Part shown: positions 25,984 through 34,902 of the stretch, piece after piece
How the letters are laid out: the number at the start of each line of letters is the position of its first letter
Numbering within the stretch: the first letter of the stretch is position 1
Origin: an uncultured Lachnospiraceae bacterium
GTDB taxonomy: Bacteria > Bacillota > Clostridia > Lachnospirales > Lachnospiraceae
NCBI GenBank assembly: GCA_900542015.1
Contig: UQLY01000015.1
Span: forward strand, 1-64,000
Length of the DNA: 64,000 bases
Direction: 5' to 3'
Notes under the pieces: generated by a model
Seen by the model: the letters and a program-made list of their open reading frames with translations, nothing else
Databases searched by the model: none
What the model was told of the DNA's origin: nothing
Position numbers and translations under genes: made by a program

Positions 25984-27420
25984 TCAGTAATAGAAATATG
26001 AACGCGTAATGCTGTAATGATATCCGTATCCGCTGTCAGCAAAGGCTTCCGCCTGTATATAATCCACACAGGTATCCAGTCGAAAATAAGCGTTTCCCTC
26101 ACATTTGCGGATATCCATCTCTATCACGTCCATGGCGCGGTATGTTTTTGTTTCCGTATTTTCCAGCGCAAGAAACATTCTCAGATATTCTTCGTAGGAG
26201 ACGCCTTCACCGCCTTCCGGCGCAGTCGCCGTATCCGCGGCAAAATCGAGCATACCGGAAATGCTATAATGCCATGTGTCGCCGGTTTTCATTAACGGTA
26301 TTCTCCCTCCCTTCAGGAGAGTCCGCACATCATAGACGCTCTCGGCATATCCCCATGCAAAAATCAAAGAGATTTTTACCAGCTCGGCAAGCTCCGGCAG
26401 CGCAATCGCCGATGTAACGCTTAAGGCAAGCGCCTCGGCTTCCGCCATTTTTGCAGAATCCGAAAACAGATATACGACGTTTGCCGTCTCCCTCAACAAA
26501 AGCAGGCGGTTGACAACGGCTTTCAGATTCTCCACATCACTGTCTTTGCCCGTCAGGATATATTCTAACTGGTACTGCAGCGCGCCGGTTTCCTTGGGAT
26601 TGGTATAACACCCGCATTTTTTGATCAGGTATTCGTTAAAGATCAACTCGTCGGTTAAGCCGTTTTCTTCTCTTTCCGCTAACCCGCTGCCCTGATTGCA
26701 GGTTCTTTGGGATATGTAATTGGATAGATTGACGCCTGAGGTTGATAATTCATCGTCCGTATCAATAACCAGCGTCAGAATCCCTCTCGCCGCATTGACG
26801 CCATCCGCGGGATTGTTTAATTCTACTTCTTCCCACTCGTCCTCTCCTACCTGCTTTGGAGGAATCTCAAAGCTGTCGATGGCGCTTTGATTTGCCATCC
26901 GCTCCCCGGTAATATCTCTTGTCAGCAATCCTTCCTGCTGTATGGTATGCACCTGTCTTTGCAGCTCATCCAGATAAGAAATCCCATATAAGTCTTTCAT
27001 ATAAGATACCGCCTGCCTTTTGATCAGAGCGCCGCCCTCATCGCTTGCCAGAGAGTAATCCAACACATTGATCTCCCCGGCATGAAGGTTCAGCAGATCC
27101 TTGGTCACTCCAACCGTCTCGTTTCCCGCCGCAAAATTATCTTCCAGATAACTTTTCAGATGTGCCTTCGTATTTTCCAAAGACGCCCCCGGCTGTCCGT
27201 AGGAGGTATCAATGAAAAACAAATCGTACTGTTCCAAGAGCTGCCTGTTATATTCCGCAAATATGGAAGTTAAAGAAAGATCCATAGCGCTTTCCAGTTT
27301 CAACCGTATGGCGTTTTGCCTTGCCCCTTCCACAATCAGCAAAAGCAAAGACAAAATAACCGTAAATACCAGGGCAAGATAGACCGTAACGGATGCCTCT
27401 GTCCGATTTTCTTTTTTCAT
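25984..27420 (-). CDS. DUF5702-type exported pilus-locus protein
   Basis: A 478-residue protein with an N-terminal pilin-like helix TEASVTVYLALVFTVILSLLLL (about 7-28, given as position only beyond 20 residues) and a long extracytoplasmic region. The match is to DUF5702, which in clostridia occurs within Tad loci. It may be a large TadG-like pseudopilin. The stop codon of the Flp pilin lies 51 bases upstream and AAGGAGG precedes the ATG. Function beyond pilus association is unknown. Confidence 0.72.
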   Translation of the reverse strand: MKKENRTEASVTVYLALVFTVILSLLLLIVEGARQNAIRLKLESAMDLSLTSIFAEYNRQLLEQYDLFFIDTSYGQPGASLENTKAHLKSYLEDNFAAGNETVGVTKDLLNLHAGEINVLDYSLASDEGGALIKRQAVSYMKDLYGISYLDELQRQVHTIQQEGLLTRDITGERMANQSAIDSFEIPPKQVGEDEWEEVELNNPADGVNAARGILTLVIDTDDELSTSGVNLSNYISQRTCNQGSGLAEREENGLTDELIFNEYLIKKCGCYTNPKETGALQYQLEYILTGKDSDVENLKAVVNRLLLLRETANVVYLFSDSAKMAEAEALALSVTSAIALPELAELVKISLIFAWGYAESVYDVRTLLKGGRIPLMKTGDTWHYSISGMLDFAADTATAPEGGEGVSYEEYLRMFLALENTETKTYRAMDVIEMDIRKCEGNAYFRLDTCVDYIQAEAFADSGYGYHYSITRSYFYY

Positions 27421-27471
27421 AATGCCTCCTTTGGATTTTGCCCGTAGCCCTTCATCGAAAACTCCGGGTCC

Positions 27472-27639
27472 CTACACCTTGCCGCTTTGCTTGCTGATCT
27501 TTTCAAAAATATTGTTTACCAGATCTGTCATCTGTTCTTTAAAAATCAGCACAAGAGCGATTAAAACCACGAGAATCAGGATCATTTCAACTGTTCCGAT
27601 GCCTCTTTCATCCCGCACAAACCTTTTGACTGCATTCAT
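27472..27639 (-). CDS. flp: Flp-type pilin (type IVc), 55 residues
   Basis: A 55-codon frame on the minus strand with all marks of an Flp1-like pilin. It has a short basic leader MNAVKRFVRDERGIG, a TVE motif with the conserved Glu at +5 after the cleavage glycine, and a single hydrophobic helix ILILVVLIALVLIF, then a short polar tail. It is the probable major subunit of the Tad pilus and would be cut after Gly15 or Gly13 by the prepilin peptidase. It sits between tadC and the DUF5702 gene. Confidence 0.9.
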   Translation of the reverse strand: MNAVKRFVRDERGIGTVEMILILVVLIALVLIFKEQMTDLVNNIFEKISKQSGKV

Positions 27640-27658
27640 ATCAAACCCCTCCTTTCCG

Positions 27659-28966
27659 CTATATCTGATATGTCATGAACGCCGGCACCATAATGATTAC
27701 CATCACAACCGCCAGCATCATTACCATAGGCAGCAACAACTTTGTCCCCGCTTCCTCTCCCAGTTTCCTGATCCTGGACTGATGCTTTGTAAAAGCATCC
27801 TCCGCCTCCTGCTCCAGCATTTCCCGCAAATTGACGGACCCTTTTTTCATATTTGTCGATAACAGCGTACAAAACTTACGGTACTGCAAAAGCCCGTTTC
27901 GATTTCCCAAATCCGCCAGGGCGTCCTCCTCCAGCCTTCCGTTATCCAGTTCCCGGATAAAAATGCCCAGCTCCTCATAGAGAGGGTCGCTTTCTTTTGC
28001 ATCCATCTTTGCATAAATGCGTCTGACCGCCCCGGTTACGCTCATTCCCGCCCCTGTAAACAAAGCGAGCTTACTGACAAATTCCGGATAGGCGAACAAT
28101 AATCTCTGCTTTCTCTTCTCATATAGCTTGTCCAAGTCCCTGTCCATTCCCTTGTATAAACAGACCGCGCAAAGGACGGTAAGCGCCATGATACCGACAA
28201 AACGGTTATCCTTTTTCTCTTCAAAGGTTACCGCCTCATCGCCCACCTTCTCGGGCAGTTGAAATACCTCGTTTTCTTTTTGCGCTTCATTTTCCTGTAC
28301 CAGAAGTTTTATCAGTTCCTGTTGGAACCTTTCCGTCTGGGTCAACAGCGGAGGATATACCGTTATCTCATATTCCCTTTTCCTGACCGCATCCTCATAA
28401 GAAAATTCAGCCGTGATCACTACCTTTTCCTCTTTTTCCAACTCTGTATTTTTCACTTCTCCGCTGCCGTTGATTAAGCCGAAATTGCTGCTGGTATATT
28501 CAATCGTTACCCTTGTTCCTTCATAAGAGGACGGGAAAACCATATCTTCCCTGACGCAGCCAAGCCCTTCGTTTTGCCCGGGCATAACCTGTTCCAGCCA
28601 GATTTCCGCCGAGTCAAAAAGCGCTTCGGTCTCTTCCCTGCTGTAAATGCGCTGGTCTATACCGATATCCACATCGACTTTTCCAAACCGCTCGCTGCGC
28701 GCCGTCGCTGAAATTTCTATTTCCGAACCCCCGTACCCTTCCCTCTCAATCACTCCCTCCCCGGAAATCCTGCTGCCCGTATTCCCAAGGATCAACAATA
28801 TGAGACTCAAGCCAAGACCCGCCAGCAGGACTACTCCCACCAGCTTCTGCTTTCTTTGATAAAACGCCTCCGTAAGCCGCCCTACGTCTTTTCCGGGATT
28901 TAATTTTCTGAGACGGTCCTCGACCATGGGATTCCCCGGTCTTTTTAACCGCTTCATTCCCTTCAT
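27659..28966 (-). CDS. tadC: TadC-like pilus assembly platform protein
   Basis: A 435-residue membrane protein. The C-terminal part (about 260-430) is a type II secretion F domain, with the tell-tale YPEFVSKLALFTGAGMSVTGAV and LREMLEQEAEDAF blocks. A membrane helix (about 40-60) is followed by an extracytoplasmic insert (about 65-250) that is not part of classical TadC. With TadB it forms the inner-membrane platform driven by TadA. It precedes the Flp pilin gene by 19 bases. Confidence 0.85.
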   Translation of the reverse strand: MKGMKRLKRPGNPMVEDRLRKLNPGKDVGRLTEAFYQRKQKLVGVVLLAGLGLSLILLILGNTGSRISGEGVIEREGYGGSEIEISATARSERFGKVDVDIGIDQRIYSREETEALFDSAEIWLEQVMPGQNEGLGCVREDMVFPSSYEGTRVTIEYTSSNFGLINGSGEVKNTELEKEEKVVITAEFSYEDAVRKREYEITVYPPLLTQTERFQQELIKLLVQENEAQKENEVFQLPEKVGDEAVTFEEKKDNRFVGIMALTVLCAVCLYKGMDRDLDKLYEKRKQRLLFAYPEFVSKLALFTGAGMSVTGAVRRIYAKMDAKESDPLYEELGIFIRELDNGRLEEDALADLGNRNGLLQYRKFCTLLSTNMKKGSVNLREMLEQEAEDAFTKHQSRIRKLGEEAGTKLLLPMVMMLAVVMVIIMVPAFMTYQI

Positions 28967-29047
28967 CCGCTCATCCCTTTCCTTTCCCGTTTTTCTCCGA
29001 TGTTTTTCCGCGCTTTTATGTTTTTCCGCGCTCTTCCCGCCTTATTT

Positions 29048-29758
29048 TTATGCTATTTCCAAAATCTTTTCGGACAGGCGGTACGCCGCCAGATATACGG
29101 CAAGTGCCGCCGTCATCACGGCGATTCCTGCCGGATTGTGATAGAGGACGTCAAAATATCCCGGATTGGTCAGGCGGATATAGAAAATAATTCCCATGGG
29201 AACGACATTCATAATCTGCTGTTCATACCGTTTTGATGCCACCAGCATTCTGATATTTTCCTGCGTCTCCATTCTCCGGGTCAGCATGGAAACCGTCCGT
29301 TCCAAAACCCTCCCCATATCTCCTCCGCTTCTTTTAGCGATTGCAAAAACCTGTGCAAAATCCCTGATATCGTCGTTGCCGCTCTTCTTTGCAAAATCCT
29401 CCAATAAACGCTCGATGGGTACATTGTTTTTTACCTGCCTGTTAATAAACAACAGCTCCTTTGCCATTTCGTCTGCGCTGCCGAACCGGTATTCCAAATC
29501 CCTGTAAGCCTCCACGAAGGCGTTTTCTACCGAATAGCCCGCTTTTAACGCCGCAAGGACGGAAAGCAACGCTTCTTTAAAATGCAGGGTCAATTCCTCC
29601 GCCCGCTTTTTTTGCCGCTTCTTTTGTTCATAGCGGTAATAAAAAATCAAAAACGGACTTCCGATCAAAATACTCAGAGGCGAATTGTAAAACAAAAATC
29701 CTGCTACCGCTAAAATCAGCACGCCCTTTATGATAATTTCAGCTCTTTCTCTTCCCAT
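29048..29758 (-). CDS. tadB: TadB-like pilus assembly platform protein
   Basis: A 236-residue protein of the type II secretion F family with helices near both ends. The motif FKEALLSVLAALKAGYSVENAF (about 64-85) and AIAKRSGGDMGRVLERT are family-typical. It starts within the last codons of tadA (31-base overlap), indicating translational coupling. It is the partner of TadC in the Tad platform. Confidence 0.88.
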   Translation of the reverse strand: MGRERAEIIIKGVLILAVAGFLFYNSPLSILIGSPFLIFYYRYEQKKRQKKRAEELTLHFKEALLSVLAALKAGYSVENAFVEAYRDLEYRFGSADEMAKELLFINRQVKNNVPIERLLEDFAKKSGNDDIRDFAQVFAIAKRSGGDMGRVLERTVSMLTRRMETQENIRMLVASKRYEQQIMNVVPMGIIFYIRLTNPGYFDVLYHNPAGIAVMTAALAVYLAAYRLSEKILEIA

Positions 29759-30984
29759 TTTGCCTCCACTCCCGCGTTTTTTAACTTTTCCTGATGCAGC
29801 AAGGGATTTTGGCGAATCAGCTTTCCTTGGACCTTCCCTTTTTCATCGTTACCGTCTTCCACGAAAGTGTACAAAGGTGAAAGCACAATCTCTCCATCCA
29901 CATAACCCGTCACCTCCATAATCTCCAAAACCTTCCTGCTGTGATCCCGCAGCCTTCCTAAATGAACGATAATATCCACAGCGGATGCGATCTGTCTTCT
30001 GATTGCGTCCAGGGGCATCTCCATACCCATTAACACCATCGTCTCCAGCCGGACCAGCATATCCCTTGCGCTGTTGGCATGACCGGTGGATAAGGACCCG
30101 TCGTGTCCCGTATTCATCGCCATCAAAAGATCGATCGCCTCCTCGGACCGCACTTCTCCGACAATGATTCGATCCGGTCTCATACGAAGCGCCGTTTTGA
30201 TCAGATCCCGTATGCCCACGGGCGTGCAGCCTTCCACATTAGCGTTTCTCGTTTCCAGCCGGACCAGATTGGGAATGTTGCCAATCTGCAGTTCCGCATT
30301 ATCCTCTATGGTAATCAGGCGTTCCTCCTTTGGTATAAAATTGGACAGTACGTTTAAAAACGTGGTCTTGCCGCTGCCCGTTCCTCCGCTGATAAAAATA
30401 TTGAATCGGGCGTAAACCAGCGTTTGTAAAAACTCCATGGCTTCCCGCGTCACAGAACCCAGCCGGTAAAAATCTTCTACGTCCATAGGGCGGTCCGGGA
30501 AACGGCGTATGGTCAAAATCGGTCCGTTTAACGCCACCGGCGGCATCACTACATTGACTCTCGCTCCTCCCGCCAGTCTCGCGTCCACAATCGGCGACCC
30601 TTCATTTACAACCCGGTTTACTCTGGCGACAATCTGTTGGATCACATCCGATAACTTTTCCTTTGATTCAAAACGGACATCCTGCCGGATCAGCCTCCCC
30701 TCCCTTTCCACAAAAATGCAGTCCGGTCCGTTGACCATGATTTCCGTCACGCTGTTATCCGATAAAAACTCCTCCAATACGTCCAGGCGGCGGATAGAGG
30801 CAAACAATTCCCTCTTCAGCCTGTTTTTCTGCTCCAGCGTCAGATAATACTGCCGCCCGGCTCTTAATACGGCTTCATCTATCAGGTCCAATACCTCTTC
30901 GTCCGACAAATCGCGGGTATAATCGATCCTGTCCGACAAAATGCGCCTGCATTCCGCCCGGATTTCCTCAAATACCTTCATCAA
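29728..30984 (-). CDS. tadA: TadA/CpaF secretion ATPase
   Basis: A 418-residue hexameric ATPase of the VirB11/CpaF class that powers Flp pilus assembly. Visible motifs are Walker A GGTGSGKTTFLN (about 201), the Asp box ITIEDNAELQ (about 225-234), Walker B RPDRIIVGEVRSEEA (about 263-277) and the His box TGHDGSLSTGHA (about 288-299). A DxD/FIFVEREGR N-terminal domain precedes it. It overlaps tadZ by 4 bases at its start and tadB at its end. Confidence 0.95.
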   Translation of the reverse strand: MMKVFEEIRAECRRILSDRIDYTRDLSDEEVLDLIDEAVLRAGRQYYLTLEQKNRLKRELFASIRRLDVLEEFLSDNSVTEIMVNGPDCIFVEREGRLIRQDVRFESKEKLSDVIQQIVARVNRVVNEGSPIVDARLAGGARVNVVMPPVALNGPILTIRRFPDRPMDVEDFYRLGSVTREAMEFLQTLVYARFNIFISGGTGSGKTTFLNVLSNFIPKEERLITIEDNAELQIGNIPNLVRLETRNANVEGCTPVGIRDLIKTALRMRPDRIIVGEVRSEEAIDLLMAMNTGHDGSLSTGHANSARDMLVRLETMVLMGMEMPLDAIRRQIASAVDIIVHLGRLRDHSRKVLEIMEVTGYVDGEIVLSPLYTFVEDGNDEKGKVQGKLIRQNPLLHQEKLKNAGVEAKWEEKELKLS

Positions 30985-32003
30985 AACATCTCCCCCAGCT
31001 TATTTTTCATATAATCCGCCAACTGGCTGTAAGCAAGCTCCCCCGCCCTTTGAGGAATCTCCTTAAATACCGGAAGGCGGCATTTAACCATTTTGTCTAA
31101 AACCGCATCCCTTTGGGACATCCTCAGGGCTTCTTCAAACGCCGCCGTCTTTGCCATGGCGATGCCGTCCGGCTTACTGATCGTATAAACCCTGTCACAG
31201 ACGGAAAGCAGATCGAAAAGTCCCTGCATCTGATCACCCAGATCCAATACAATAATGTCGTAATCGCTTTTTTTGGCAATGGTCTCCACCAGCTTTACCC
31301 ATTCCTGCCCTTTGACCAACATAAAATCCTCGTAGGAAACGGCAGGGGGAATATAAGAAAAATCTCCGAACTGTTCCGTCAGGCACGCCAATTTCAGCAA
31401 AAATTTATCCTCGGGTCCGTCCAGAAAATACATAAGATCCATCAGATCCGTCCGGTATTCCCTTTCAAACCATGCGTGAAAGCCTGCAAATACTTCAAAA
31501 TTCAGATAAAGGGTTTTCTTGCTTTTTCCCTTTAGCAGACTGTAAACAAGGGCAAAGGAGGTCTGGAGGCTGCGCCTGACCGGCGTATAGACACCTACGA
31601 CCTGCGCCTTCGTATCCTTTCTGCCCCCTTCCGGGTACAGCGGTATGATCGGTGTTTTTGTCAGGGCGCAGATACTCAAAACCTTTCTTGCAATGGCTTC
31701 TCCGGACTGGTATTTGCATACGGCAGGGATCTCGTCCTCCGCAAGGTCCGATTCCAGGCATTCCTTTTCTTTTTGATCGGTCAGCAAAATCGTCTGTTTT
31801 GCCAGCTCCCCGGCTTCCGGCTGCCACTGATCCTCTCCGATCAAAAGCACCGCAGCCTGTTCCCCGGATAAAAAACGCGTCAGCTTGTCCCAGTTGTCAA
31901 AGCCAAAAATGCGGAATGGCATTCCGGTACGGTTTTCAAAAAAAGCCGCCAGTTTTTTTACGTATTTTTTCTCCAAATCATAAATAGCTAAAATGTGATC
32001 CAT
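30981..32003 (-). CDS. tadZ: TadZ/CpaE-like protein with degenerate P-loop
   Basis: A 340-residue protein with an atypical receiver-like N-terminal half (about 1-125) and a MinD/ParA-like C-terminal half. TadZ positions the Tad apparatus in the cell. The usual KGGxGKT nucleotide loop is replaced by a segment reading PVRRSLQTSFAL (about 142-153), so ATP binding is doubtful. The later strand DYDIIVLDLGDQMQG, matching the Walker B region, is kept. The ATG at 32003 overlaps the end of the first prepilin peptidase gene; the long open frame upstream is only a shadow of that gene. Confidence 0.82.
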   Translation of the reverse strand: MDHILAIYDLEKKYVKKLAAFFENRTGMPFRIFGFDNWDKLTRFLSGEQAAVLLIGEDQWQPEAGELAKQTILLTDQKEKECLESDLAEDEIPAVCKYQSGEAIARKVLSICALTKTPIIPLYPEGGRKDTKAQVVGVYTPVRRSLQTSFALVYSLLKGKSKKTLYLNFEVFAGFHAWFEREYRTDLMDLMYFLDGPEDKFLLKLACLTEQFGDFSYIPPAVSYEDFMLVKGQEWVKLVETIAKKSDYDIIVLDLGDQMQGLFDLLSVCDRVYTISKPDGIAMAKTAAFEEALRMSQRDAVLDKMVKCRLPVFKEIPQRAGELAYSQLADYMKNKLGEMF

Positions 32004-32428
32004 GTGATACCTCCAAGATGTGTGAGAATTGTACCTGCCAGAATCGGCAGAGAAAAATGAATGTAGAGATGAGATAAAGAAATTTTTTCTTTCCTGCAGA
32101 GCAGAAAGATAATTTTGACGACCGAGCACACGGCTCCGACCATCAGGGCGGACAGGATAACGTTGACCGTCTCTTCCGCTCCGAGAAACAGCGCCGCCGC
32201 GGAAAGCAGCTTTACGTCCCCGCCGCCAAACGCCCCTGCAAGAAAAAACGGGTATAAAAGAATCATAATCGCAACGCTGTCCAAAACAAAAATGAACCAT
32301 AGACCTCCGCCGGAAAGCGAATAACCGATCCCCGCAAGATATCCCGCCGCAATCAGCCAATTGGGAATACGGTCCCGGTAAAAATCCATAAAGACAGCCG
32401 CCGCCAACAGGCAATAAAGAATGAACAT
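31988..32428 (-). CDS. tadV: Prepilin peptidase TadV/CpaA (first copy)
   Basis: A 146-residue A24 peptidase, the usual compact Tad type. The first catalytic Asp is in VFMDFYRDRIPN (about 15) and the second in FGGGDVKLLSA (about 71, GxGD). About four membrane helices follow. It opens the Tad operon, with AGAGGAG upstream of the ATG at 32428. Together with the second copy at 24422-24964, this locus has two prepilin peptidases. Confidence 0.9.
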   Translation of the reverse strand: MFILYCLLAAAVFMDFYRDRIPNWLIAAGYLAGIGYSLSGGGLWFIFVLDSVAIMILLYPFFLAGAFGGGDVKLLSAAALFLGAEETVNVILSALMVGAVCSVVKIIFLLCRKEKISLSHLYIHFSLPILAGTILTHLGGITWITF

Positions 32429-32582
32429 GCTTCCGTCTCCTCTATGAAATTAAAAAACAAATTGGAAAATCCGTCCGATATGGACTGAAGATTTGTTTGT
32501 AGTTTGGATTATAGAGCAAGCCTTTCAGTCTGTAAAGACTTTTTTATGAAAAAATATTTTTTTGTGAAAGTTGTATATTTTT

Positions 32583-32891
32583 TTATATTAAAAGTATCCC
32601 GTACAGCAATAAAACCCCCGGAATCCCAAGGATTGCGCTTGTCAATATGCTGACCGGACCAATTCCCACCGCAAGGGAAACGCCTCCCAGTTTCAAAAGG
32701 TAATTTGCCAGGAATATCACTCCCGTGCCGACGCCTCCTCTGATCAAAAAGCCTGTAAATACCGACATTTTTCTTTTCATATAAGAAATCAGACACACCA
32801 GAACGCAGACTGCCGCAATGATCGCCGCACCGATCACTTCGCCCTCGCTCATTCCAAAATTCTGCATGATCCAAAGTTTTATTCCATTCAA
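32583..32891 (-). CDS. bofA: BofA family protein (pro-sigma-K processing inhibitor-like)
   Basis: A small integral membrane protein of up to 102 residues with three hydrophobic segments. The C-terminal pattern LIRGGVGTGVIFLANYLLKL, then VGIGPVSILTSAILGIPGVLLLYG, matches BofA, which in Bacillus restrains the SpoIVFB protease during sporulation. The start is uncertain: TTG at 32891 with GAGG ten bases upstream gives the full length, while ATGs at 32867 and 32852 would shorten it. A divergent DUF2508 gene neighbours it, as yaaL neighbours bofA in Bacillus. Confidence 0.75.
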   Translation of the reverse strand: MNGIKLWIMQNFGMSEGEVIGAAIIAAVCVLVCLISYMKRKMSVFTGFLIRGGVGTGVIFLANYLLKLGGVSLAVGIGPVSILTSAILGIPGVLLLYGILLI

Positions 32892-33025
32892 AATTTTTCA
32901 ACCTCAGAACAACCTTGATAAATTATATGTGTACCTGCATTATTTCATTCCGCAAACATACAATATTATAGGCAAATGAATTTTTTTCCCGGCAATGGGG
33001 ATACTTTCCATATACGGAGGTGCCA

Positions 33026-33346
33026 ATGAAACTGTTTATCAAACCATTTTGGACAATCAAAAAAGAAAGCGATGAGGAAATCTATCTGAATATGCAGAAA
33101 CAGCGCCTGATGCGCGATATGGAAAAGACAAGACAGGCTATGGAAGACGTCTATGCCAATTTTGACAATGTTACCGATCCCGATCTGATCGACTGTTATA
33201 TTTATGAAATGAATTCCGTCCTGAAAAGATATAAGTATTTAATAGAGCAGGCGGAAAAACTGGATTTGCCGCCTGCTTCTCAAATTACCGATCCTCTATA
33301 CGAAAAAGCCCCTGCTGCCGCTTCCCTCATCCAAATTGACGGATAA
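33026..33346 (+). CDS. DUF2508 (YaaL-like) protein
   Basis: A 106-residue soluble, largely helical protein matching DUF2508/YaaL (ESDEEIYLNMQKQRLMRDME and DCYIYEMNSVLKRYKYLI). GGAGG lies five bases before the ATG at 33026; a GTG six bases upstream overlaps that site. It is divergent from bofA. Its last 51 bases overlap the end of fliS on the opposite strand, so the two stop codons are inside each other's genes. Function unknown. Confidence 0.78.
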   Translation: MKLFIKPFWTIKKESDEEIYLNMQKQRLMRDMEKTRQAMEDVYANFDNVTDPDLIDCYIYEMNSVLKRYKYLIEQAEKLDLPPASQITDPLYEKAPAAASLIQIDG

Positions 33347-33772
33347 GTCGTTTTTGGAATAGGTCAGCCCCGCGTAGACGGTCTGGGCATTGCCCATTAC
33401 CGGTCCGCTTGTATCCTCTTTGCTGATCGCCGCATAAGCGTCGCGAAGCTTTTGCATAATTTTTGCGGCTTCGTCCAGTTCTTTCTCTTCGTTATGCAGA
33501 TCCGCCGTTACCAATAGCCTGCTCACATAAATATACAGCTTCAACAGCGTAGGCGCAGGCTCGTAATCATAATTCAAAGAGCCCATCAATTCTTTTAAAC
33601 ATCCCCGCGCCCTTTGTATATCCAGGCGGAAGGTTTTTGTATCCTGTTCCTGTAAATCAGCTTTCGCATCTTTTACATAGGTCAGAAACATTTCATATAA
33701 GATCACTACCAGCTCCGTTTTATTCGCCTGGCTAATCCGAAGCGCAAACTGCTGTTTTAATTCATCCTTCAT
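33296..33772 (-). CDS. fliS: Flagellin-specific chaperone FliS-like
   Basis: A 158-residue helical protein matching FliS: opening LRISQANKTELVVILYEMFL, then RLDIQRARGCLKELMGSLNYD and LYIYVSRLLVTADL. FliS caps the flagellin C-terminus to prevent polymerisation before export. It follows the flagellin gene by 8 bases. The C-terminal 40 residues extend past the standard four-helix core. Its 3' end overlaps the convergent DUF2508 gene. Confidence 0.87.
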   Translation of the reverse strand: MKDELKQQFALRISQANKTELVVILYEMFLTYVKDAKADLQEQDTKTFRLDIQRARGCLKELMGSLNYDYEPAPTLLKLYIYVSRLLVTADLHNEEKELDEAAKIMQKLRDAYAAISKEDTSGPVMGNAQTVYAGLTYSKNDLSVNLDEGSGSRGFFV

Positions 33773-33780
33773 ACAAACAC

Positions 33781-34902
33781 CTACTGTAATAACTGTAATA
33801 CCTGCTGGGGTCTTTCGTTTGCCTGTGCTAACATCGAAATTCCTGCCTGAGTCAGTACCTGAAGGTTGGTGTATTCCGTCATTTCCTCCGCCATATCCGT
33901 ATCCATAATGCGGGAATATGCCTCGGTCACGTTCTCATGGGTAACGTCCAGACTGTCCCCCGTATGCTCTAAACGGTTCTGATAAGCACCCAGGCGGGAA
34001 CGTATTTTGGAGATATAGGAATTTGCCTCCGTCGCCTGTCCGATCGCCTTTCTGGCTCCTTCCACCGTAGAAACGTCGGTTGTGTCCAATCCGAGGGTTT
34101 CTAAGGACACCATGGGAATACGGATTTCCATAACCTCGCCCTCATTTGCGCCAATCTGCATCCTCATAGCGCCCAATCCCGTCAAATCCAGGGTAATGCT
34201 GCCGTCCTGGGACGTCGTCGTAATGGTTTCGCCCAGAGAAAAAGTGACTTCAAAGCTGTTTCTTGCGGTAACAGTCACCTGATTGCCCTCATAAGAGATA
34301 TAAGAATCCGCCGGAAACGCGTTATCCACGTCTCCCGTCAGCAGAGTAACCGAACCGTCCATCAGATTTCCGTCCGCATCATAAGTGGGATTAACCGAAG
34401 TAATCGTATATTTGCCTACCGTAACTTCATCGGAATAATAGGTTACCTTTACGCCCTGTGCGTCCGTATAGCCTTTCAGATCACAGTCCCCGTTTAGCAG
34501 TTTCTGTCCGTTAAATTCCGTATCTTCCGCAATTCTGGAGATTTCTTCCTTTAACTGGTTCACTTCCATCTGGATCATTTCCCGCTCTTTATCGGCATTG
34601 GTGCCGTTGGTCGCCTGAATCGCAAGCTCGCTGATTCGCTGAACCATGGACTGCATTTCCTGAATAGCTCCCTCCGCCGTCTGTACGATGGACACTCCGT
34701 CCGATGCGTTCTGGGACGCGTTGCTCAAACCTCTGAGCTGCATATTCATCCTTTTTGCTATGGCAAGTCCCGACGGATTATCTTTGGCGTGATTGATCTT
34801 GTAACCGGTTGATAACCGTTCCGATACGCTGGTAAGCTTTGAATCGCTCTGATTCAACGCCTTATTCGCCAATATAGCGGAAATATTGTAATTTATCTTC
34901 AT
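33781..34902 (-). CDS. Flagellin
   Basis: A 373-residue filament protein. Conserved N-terminal D0/D1 (residues 1-140) starts MKINYNISAILANKALNQSD and includes RLSTGYKINHAKDNPSGLAI. A variable middle (about 145-270) follows, and the conserved C-terminal D1/D0 ends QAGISMLAQANERPQQVLQLLQ by position 352-373. The ATG overlaps the stop codon of the 993-residue gene by 4 bases, an unusual coupling for flagellin. AGGAGG precedes it. It is exported by the flagellar type III apparatus, whose genes are not in the window. Confidence 0.97.
   Translation of the reverse strand: MKINYNISAILANKALNQSDSKLTSVSERLSTGYKINHAKDNPSGLAIAKRMNMQLRGLSNASQNASDGVSIVQTAEGAIQEMQSMVQRISELAIQATNGTNADKEREMIQMEVNQLKEEISRIAEDTEFNGQKLLNGDCDLKGYTDAQGVKVTYYSDEVTVGKYTITSVNPTYDADGNLMDGSVTLLTGDVDNAFPADSYISYEGNQVTVTARNSFEVTFSLGETITTTSQDGSITLDLTGLGAMRMQIGANEGEVMEIRIPMVSLETLGLDTTDVSTVEGARKAIGQATEANSYISKIRSRLGAYQNRLEHTGDSLDVTHENVTEAYSRIMDTDMAEEMTEYTNLQVLTQAGISMLAQANERPQQVLQLLQ

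Noticed and set aside
32004..32414. Long N-terminal extension of TadZ
   Set aside because: This frame is the shadow of the TadV prepilin peptidase gene, which has the GxGD motif and its own ribosome site.
32509..32901. Alternative 130-codon frame over bofA
   Set aside because: It lacks family features, whereas the overlapping frame has the BofA C-terminal pattern and three membrane segments.
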